The position numbers and the translations under genes are program-made. From Larix kaempferi (taxonomy: Eukaryota > Streptophyta > Pinopsida > Pinales > Pinaceae): DNA of 64,000 bases. This document shows, in pieces, positions 58,508 to 64,000 of this stretch (the first letter of the stretch is position 1; every line of letters starts with the position of its first letter). The stretch covers positions 2,046,001-2,110,000 of the forward strand of contig BSBM01000191.1 of NCBI GenBank assembly GCA_027924585.1, given 5' to 3'. Below the pieces are notes generated by a model. That model saw only the letters and a program-made list of their open reading frames with translations. It made no database searches and was not told the origin of the DNA.

Positions 58508-59290
58508 TTAATGTGACCCACCCTGTCCATTTGGATCTAATTTCACATTATTACTAACTTGGACTTCATTTTTGGCAATTATTTGACCCTTAGCATCAAT
58601 TTGACAAACGATCATGAGTATGGCCAAGGGGCTTAGGCCATTGTGACCCAATGAAAAATTGTGGGACATGAAATCCAGTCCAGAGCAAGCATTTTCATCT
58701 CGTCTTCTTTCTCCCAAATTTTTAGCAGGAACCACCCTCTTGGTAGAACGTGAAAATCTGGTGAATAACCCAAAAATTCTTTCCAGCTAGCATCTATCCA
58801 ACGCTGTAGTGCTTCTCTGCCCACCACCTTTCCGCAAAATATACCTATTAGTGCTTGTGACAGGTAACCTGGAATTTATTCTAACTATATGTCCTTTCCC
58901 ACGATCAACTCCATGCCACTTTTTTTAGGTTTAATGCATCTGTATTGTTTCTACATGCTCCTTGCAGGTATGACGTCATCGTGTATTACCTATGCATGAG
59001 TGTTATTAATGAATACCTTGGGTGGTTCATTAACCTGTTCGTCCATCTTCTCATCATACGACGTCACCCTTGCTCCCAAGATGACCTCTTCATCTGATCA
59101 GAATATGGAGTGGAGCTGGGTGTTGTTCTCCAGTTCATAATTAGCCTCCTCCATCTGCATGATTGCAGAAACTCGGCCTTCACCATTTCCAAAAAACATG
59201 TCCTCCAGTCTGTACGTTTCACCGTTTCCGCATGAAGAACGTATTGCTTACCTGAAATCACGATTATGCGAGATTAGGAAAAAACTGCGC
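58508..59290 (-). pseudogene. LINE ORF1 relic with DUF4283-like domain
   Basis: On the minus strand a frame with stops runs from about 59290 to 58640. It reads RLEDMFFGNGEG, ANYELENNTQLHS, DEEVILGARVTSYDEK, then IPGYLSQALIGIFCGKVVG and ALQRWIDASWKEFLGYSP, VLPRGWFLLKIWEKEDEMKML. The last part fits the DUF4283 pattern (W-x3-SW, then RGWFLL-x-I-x5-E). This domain is usual in plant LINE ORF1 and related gag-like proteins. It would be the ORF1 partner of the ORF2 at 46-50.7 kb on the same strand, with the copia element between. Confidence 0.65.
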
Positions 59291-59378
59291 ACCTCCTGCA
59301 AACCTTCGCACTGACCTGCGGCCGCTCCTTCGCCTCCTTCGCCTCTGAGCCCCATCCCGCTCCCATCCCCAATACATA

Positions 59379-59381
<3 letters not shown>

Positions 59382-59411
<30 letters not shown>

Positions 59412-59412
59412 G
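59382..59412. repeat. (TG)n microsatellite
   Basis: About fifteen TG dinucleotides between the LINE ORF1 relic and repeat copy 2. Confidence 0.95.
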
Positions 59413-59427
59413 CTTCCCGCAACAACA

Positions 59428-61590
59428 TTCCACTTGCCATATCAATTAGGTGAAGGTGGTGTGGTCAAGATCTAGTTACATATCTTAAGCAAGTGAATAT
59501 AGTTCTCCCATATCTATTGCATGTATAGACAAGATATGTGGAGACACATACATAAAGTTTAGAGAGGTGTAAAGGAGGATAAACAAATTTCTCTATCTAG
59601 CCACTAATAGGTTACTTTTAAATTGTGGGAGAAACCCTAGTGTAGTTGTAGGAAATGACCGTGAGGATGGGAGGGAGGTGGAAAAAACATCTACTCCTTC
59701 TCGACTCTCTTCCATTCAATCACTTGTGGACATTAATAAAATTATATTATCTGTGATAATATGAATGCATTATAGTGCCTCTTTATTCAACAGTTTCAGG
59801 ATGCCTTTTGAGAACATTCTAAAAATAACCCCAAGGTTGTGTGTCCTAGTGCTAGTTGCATGTTGACTTGCCATGGGAAACCGTGCATGCATGAATCAAA
59901 TAAAGAAAACATAAAAGTAGTGCTTCATTTCTAAGGACAAACACTCAAATCTTGATGAATATGTGCTAAAATAAGACCCATCATAGCACTCCCACTTGAT
60001 CTTTGGCAATTGTCAATAAAGGGGCACCAAATTTGGAAAAGGCGCTGCCTCATGGAGAGGGTAAACTATTGAAATTAGAGCATTAACTATAGATACTCTT
60101 GCAGTTCAAATAAGGATAGTTCCCTGCATATGTTAATAGATTTATCATTCATCAAATGTCAATTAGATGCTAAAAATCAGTAATGGGAGAGTTGACTTGT
60201 GACCAACCCTATTTCCTAGAATTTGCTACAAGCATAAATGACTACAAGCCCTCCATGATATAAAACACATACATTATTGTTCTAGTTTTTTTTCCCAGAC
60301 CTATGCTCATGAATTTGGTGTGACCCTCAGTGGATTTTTGTTAGAGATACAGAGAATGGGAGAGATAGATATGTAGAAGATTGGTCTACTACTTAAAAAA
60401 TAAGAAACTATATCCCAAACCCTGACCTACTAGAAAAATAAAATGAGGAATATGATATTCCAAGCAATGATGATGAAAAGGGTCTAAAGGATCAAGGATC
60501 AATTGTTGAATAGGAAGGCAACTTACAGGAGAAATATGTTCAATCTATTTCTAAACTTCCAGGATTTATAGGAAATCCTTCCTCTACATATGTAGCCAAA
60601 TTAGCATATGATATAGTCACTATTGTAATCTTTTCGTTCTTTAAGTCTTATGTAAGTACAATGTCATCACATCATGCCCCAATTTCTCAAAATGATGTTG
60701 TTGAAAGTCACTTCATGTAGTACCCAACATACCAACAATTGAGAATGTTATTGTTGAGAGTTCACCTACAATATATACTTTCCTTGCCCGTCAAACTATT
60801 GTCACTGATAGTATACATGATATGTTTATAGTCCTTTTGATATGTGTTTGTAATAGAATGCCTCAGGGAAAGATCACAAATTCTCTGTTAATGCTAAAGA
60901 AAGAACAAAATCGAGGCCATTCACATGCAAGTAATAAATCAACAGATTGAGGTGAAAAGACTAAAGGTAAAAAAAGAGGATGAGAGCATGAGAGGATTAA
61001 GTCAACTCCATCTCCATTTCCTTGTTTGGACTTGGATCCATCAAACTTTAGTGTTCAAACTTAATCCTTGGCTGTACTCTCTTTTCTTAAATGTGCATCA
61101 TTGGATTGTGGGATAGTTTAAACGTCATTCTTACTCTCCAAAGCATGAATTCCAAGCTCAGCTTCAGAGGATTGCACCTCCATTGGTGTTATTATATTAT
61201 GCGATGAGGTCCTTTAGTCTTGGTCCTCTCTCTATTTTGATCTAATTGGCTTGTCCTCTCCATGGCACAAAATTCCTTTTGGATCAAGAAAGAGGACACA
61301 TGAATTCTATTCCTTAGATTAAGAAAGTGACCCGGTTTTGTTACCTTCATTGTATACAAAGAAGGAATTGATGTTGGTAGATACTCTAGTGGTGCACAAT
61401 TTATATGCTAGTTGGACCAAATTCAAGATAAATTCAAACAAAAACTCAAAATGGATAAGTATTGTTGATTATTTGTTGTTTTGAAACAATATAACAATTT
61501 TACAATTAAGATGTTTTGAATGAACACTTCACTCATCATTTGGTCTAGAGAAAATGGTCATGATTACAAAATAAGTATTCACATTTTTTA
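59428..61590 (+). repeat. Unidentified dispersed repeat, copy 2 (about 2.2 kb)
   Basis: Direct-orientation partner of 43555-45480. Contains an open frame at 60925-61116 (QQIEVKRLKVKKEDESMRGL, then a hydrophobic end with WTWIHQ and HHWIVG) and earlier pieces reading GLKDQGSIVE and VPNIPTIENVIVESSPTIYT; the same words with changes appear in copy 1. It has about 270 bp (61185-61460) not present in copy 1. Family unknown. Confidence 0.8.
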
Positions 61591-63640
61591 ATATTAAAAA
61601 AATAAATCCAAATGATGACACCATGTGTTCTTTCCACACCTGGAACATTGAATGCCTCAACACAACTCTACTCCTCATCCATGTGATCCTACAAAAATAT
61701 GTCTCCTTTAATACAAGGGAATCCTCTTCTCCTATACATAGAGAGAGGAATCACGAGAAGTTAAGATTGGTTCATGATTGTGTGAAGCTGCCACAATTAG
61801 TAAGGTATGTTGCCATCCTCATGATGTGAAAATGGAAAACTATTTGTTGGTTGGGATCCCATCAAAATGTTCTCAAGGTGCTAGGATCAAATACCCTTGC
61901 AACTTCCATTTGTAGTCTTAAATTCAAACATTTCATAATCTATTTCCACAATGTCTCCATCTATTGAGAGTACAATTAGATATTACTGATACCCTAGGCT
62001 TTTTTGACATGCATTCAAATACCATCCACAACTGAAAGTTTGAGATGGTTCCAAGGATTGAGAATATGTCTAGAATAGACCATCTTTATATTAGCATATA
62101 CTTGTTTGTGATGTTCCTCCTTGTCCCTAGATATGGTAGCTCCAAAAACATAATGATGAGTTTCTTTGATTGGAACATGACTGCTCTAGTTTCCAATTTG
62201 TTGTCAAAAATCCTTAGCATTAGGCAGGCTGATGATATCATGTTGCTATTGATTTTCACTATGTTGTGAATCAAGAAAGCTTTCAATTGAGAAGCAAACT
62301 TGGAACAAGATACAAGTCAATAACAACCATTACTATGGAAAATTAATGGCCTTTTAAAAACTTTTTATGGATGATGAATTGAAGTGCAAGTACCATTTCA
62401 TGGAAATAACGTAGCATGGATTAAAATAAAAACCAAATGTTTGCATATATTCAAATTATAATTTTTTTGAATGTTAATATATCTTATCCTAAGGATAGTT
62501 CCGCTAAACATGTAGTAAATTAAGGGTATATCGATGGATGGTAGCTTTATTTGAAGTTGTTGGGAGACCAAAAGTGATAAGTGTATCCATTCTGAGCCAA
62601 GGTGTCTCCATAGTAGTTTCAACCAGTTCAAGTTGTTTGCCATTTGGGCTTCGATTGCATTGGGAGGCGCATGCATTGTTTTTATTATTTAATGTGGTTT
62701 AGCTTTTAAGTTATATATTCATTTAGCAAAGTCTTCAGTCTTCTCTTTGTTAGTATCGTAGATTTTTGGCCACAATTGAGAAAAAAATTTGGTTTCTAAT
62801 TTACTTGATTAAAGCTGAGGCCTAAAGTGATCAAATCTAAGAATCACTAAGCTCATTCCCCTATTAGTGATTTCTTGAATATCTATGTGAATTGATTTGC
62901 ACATAGATCCTTTGACTTCTTTAGAGTGTCGTGACCTCCAAGGGGAGATCCCTTTTTCACCATATATGTAAACACTTAGACACCAAACAAGATCTCCTAT
63001 GCAATAGCGGTAGTAACCAATGTCTTTTATGGAGTCAAATGGAGAATGAAGAAGACATATTATGAAACATAAGTTCTGTAGATGTTTTTAAGCCAAAGTA
63101 AGCACATCACTGTCAGAAGCAAAGTATAGTGTTGATTAGGCACTAATACTAAACAAGTATGGTAGCATAAACATGATAAGTAAGGCATGCACAAGTCAGT
63201 ATTGCCACCATATGGTTCACTACTTATTACTTGTCATTTACGATTTAGGCTCAACATTCAATAAGAATTCAAATAGACCAAATCACAATTTATATCAACT
63301 TGTGATATTCCTCTTGCAGGTATGTTGTATTAGCAAAAACCAACATTTAGTGAGTATATTTTGCGTAGATAATTAGGCCACATCATAGTAATGTATCCCC
63401 ATTGATTTGTGTGACCATCATTGCAAAAATAGATCAAATATGCAACAATATATCAATATAACAACACTCAGTTGATAACACTTTCTTAAGGTGCTTAACA
63501 TTAGTATTAGCACCAATGATTTCACCATTTACAACCACAAATAGCAGCATCCAATAGATCAACAATTTTTTAACCTCTGTTTCTTGGTTTAGCAGGTCTG
63601 TCAAAGAGAAGTAGAGGGATAAATCTTGGAAAACCACCTA
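61591..63640. other. Unassigned sequence
   Basis: Only short frames without recognisable motifs on both strands (for example 61623-61829 and 62398-62676). No repeat pairing within the window was noticed. Confidence 0.5.
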
Positions 63641-63684
63641 AAAAGAGACCTTAAAGTCTCGTTATACAGATTATGGAGTTGCTT

Positions 63685-63970
63685 GAAGGGAGGAAAACCT
63701 AAAAGAGAGGAGTGCTTAGGCTCTAAGGGAGAGATTAGGGATTGGTTGGGGTTGCAACAAGGTTTTCAGAACCAAAGAAAGGAGGACGAAGGTCAGAAAT
63801 GGAAAAGGGGAGAGGGTCGAGGCCTTAGGAGAGTCGATTGAATTTGGAGAAGAGAAAAGAAGGGAGGCTGAAGGTTGGGAGAGGAGAAAAAGGGGAGGCC
63901 AAGGAGGATTAGGGTAGGCCGAGGAGGAAAAGGGAAAGGTCGTGGGGAGTAAAAGGAGGCCCTAGGACTG
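63685..63970 (+). other. Purine-rich tract
   Basis: About 285 bp where the plus strand is dominated by G and A (GGAGG, AAAAGG, GAGAAAAG words). The frame 63626-63841 across it is Lys/Arg/Glu/Gly-rich for that reason and shows no domain. Confidence 0.7.
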
Positions 63971-64000
63971 TTAGGGTTTAGGTTTATGGTAGATTCAGGG

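Noticed and set aside
61623-62676. Short frames at the right end
   Set aside because: 60-90 codons without motifs on both strands; expected by chance in AT-rich DNA.

Overview
The window looks like intergenic DNA from a large, repeat-rich land-plant nuclear genome. I found no convincing host gene, rRNA or tRNA gene. Almost everything recognisable is a decayed transposable element of a plant type: Ty3/gypsy LTR elements (including a Tat-lineage element with a second RNase H), a Ty1/copia element, an L1-type LINE with zf-RVT and RNase H, and CACTA (TNP2) transposase remnants. The degree of decay, the nesting and the very long LTRs would suit a seed plant with a big genome, possibly a gymnosperm, but the sequence alone does not prove the clade.

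Left part (1-8.1 kb): a short 66-bp tandem repeat, an RNase H relic (1.24-1.62 kb, +), unassigned AT-rich DNA, then a minus-strand Ty3/gypsy pol relic (about 4.8-8.1 kb).

Middle (8.1-31 kb): a plus-strand Ty3/gypsy element of the same pol family starts with an LTR at 8122 and reads gag (five zinc-knuckle-like motifs), protease, a second gag-like module, RT, RNase H and integrase. Its integrase is cut at 14892/30572 by a 15.7-kb Tat-type element (14893-30566). That insertion has two matching LTRs (977 and 942 bp, about 2.4 percent different by eye plus one 35-bp indel) and a GCAGT target-site duplication. The Tat element carries gag, protease, RT, RNase H and integrase. A separate RNase H (aRNH) follows, then an antisense, probably spliced, protein-coding relic between pol and the 3' LTR. 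A palindromic CGCGGTA/TACCGCG motif recurs in its LTRs, its leader and the region upstream of the antisense ORF.

31-36.2 kb: a minus-strand gag of another LTR element, split by a 3.1-kb TG...CA-bounded insertion with 10-bp inverted ends and a CCATG duplication, most simply a very long solo LTR. Upstream of this gag lie an AT microsatellite, a strongly strand-asymmetric G-rich leader and an initiator-Met-type primer-binding site.

36.2-42.7 kb: a minus-strand TNP2 transposase relic, unassigned antisense exon-like pieces, a LINE-type RNase H relic, and a plus-strand transposase_24-like relic.

43-61.6 kb: a tandem array of about 49 bp, then two direct copies (about 1.9 and 2.2 kb) of an unidentified repeat. 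Between the copies lies a minus-strand LINE (ORF1 with a DUF4283-like domain at 58.5-59.3 kb; ORF2 with endonuclease, RT, zf-RVT and RNase H at 46-50.7 kb). A 6.3-kb copia element (51599-57900, CTCCT duplication) sits between ORF1 and ORF2. The copia interior holds three minisatellite arrays and only the RT/RNase H end of pol.

61.6-64 kb: unassigned sequence ending in a purine-rich tract. None of these elements looks intact. Most premature stops in the two nested plus-strand Ty3 elements read as CAA, CAG or CGA turned into TAA, TAG or TGA, the pattern expected from cytosine deamination in methylated, silenced DNA.
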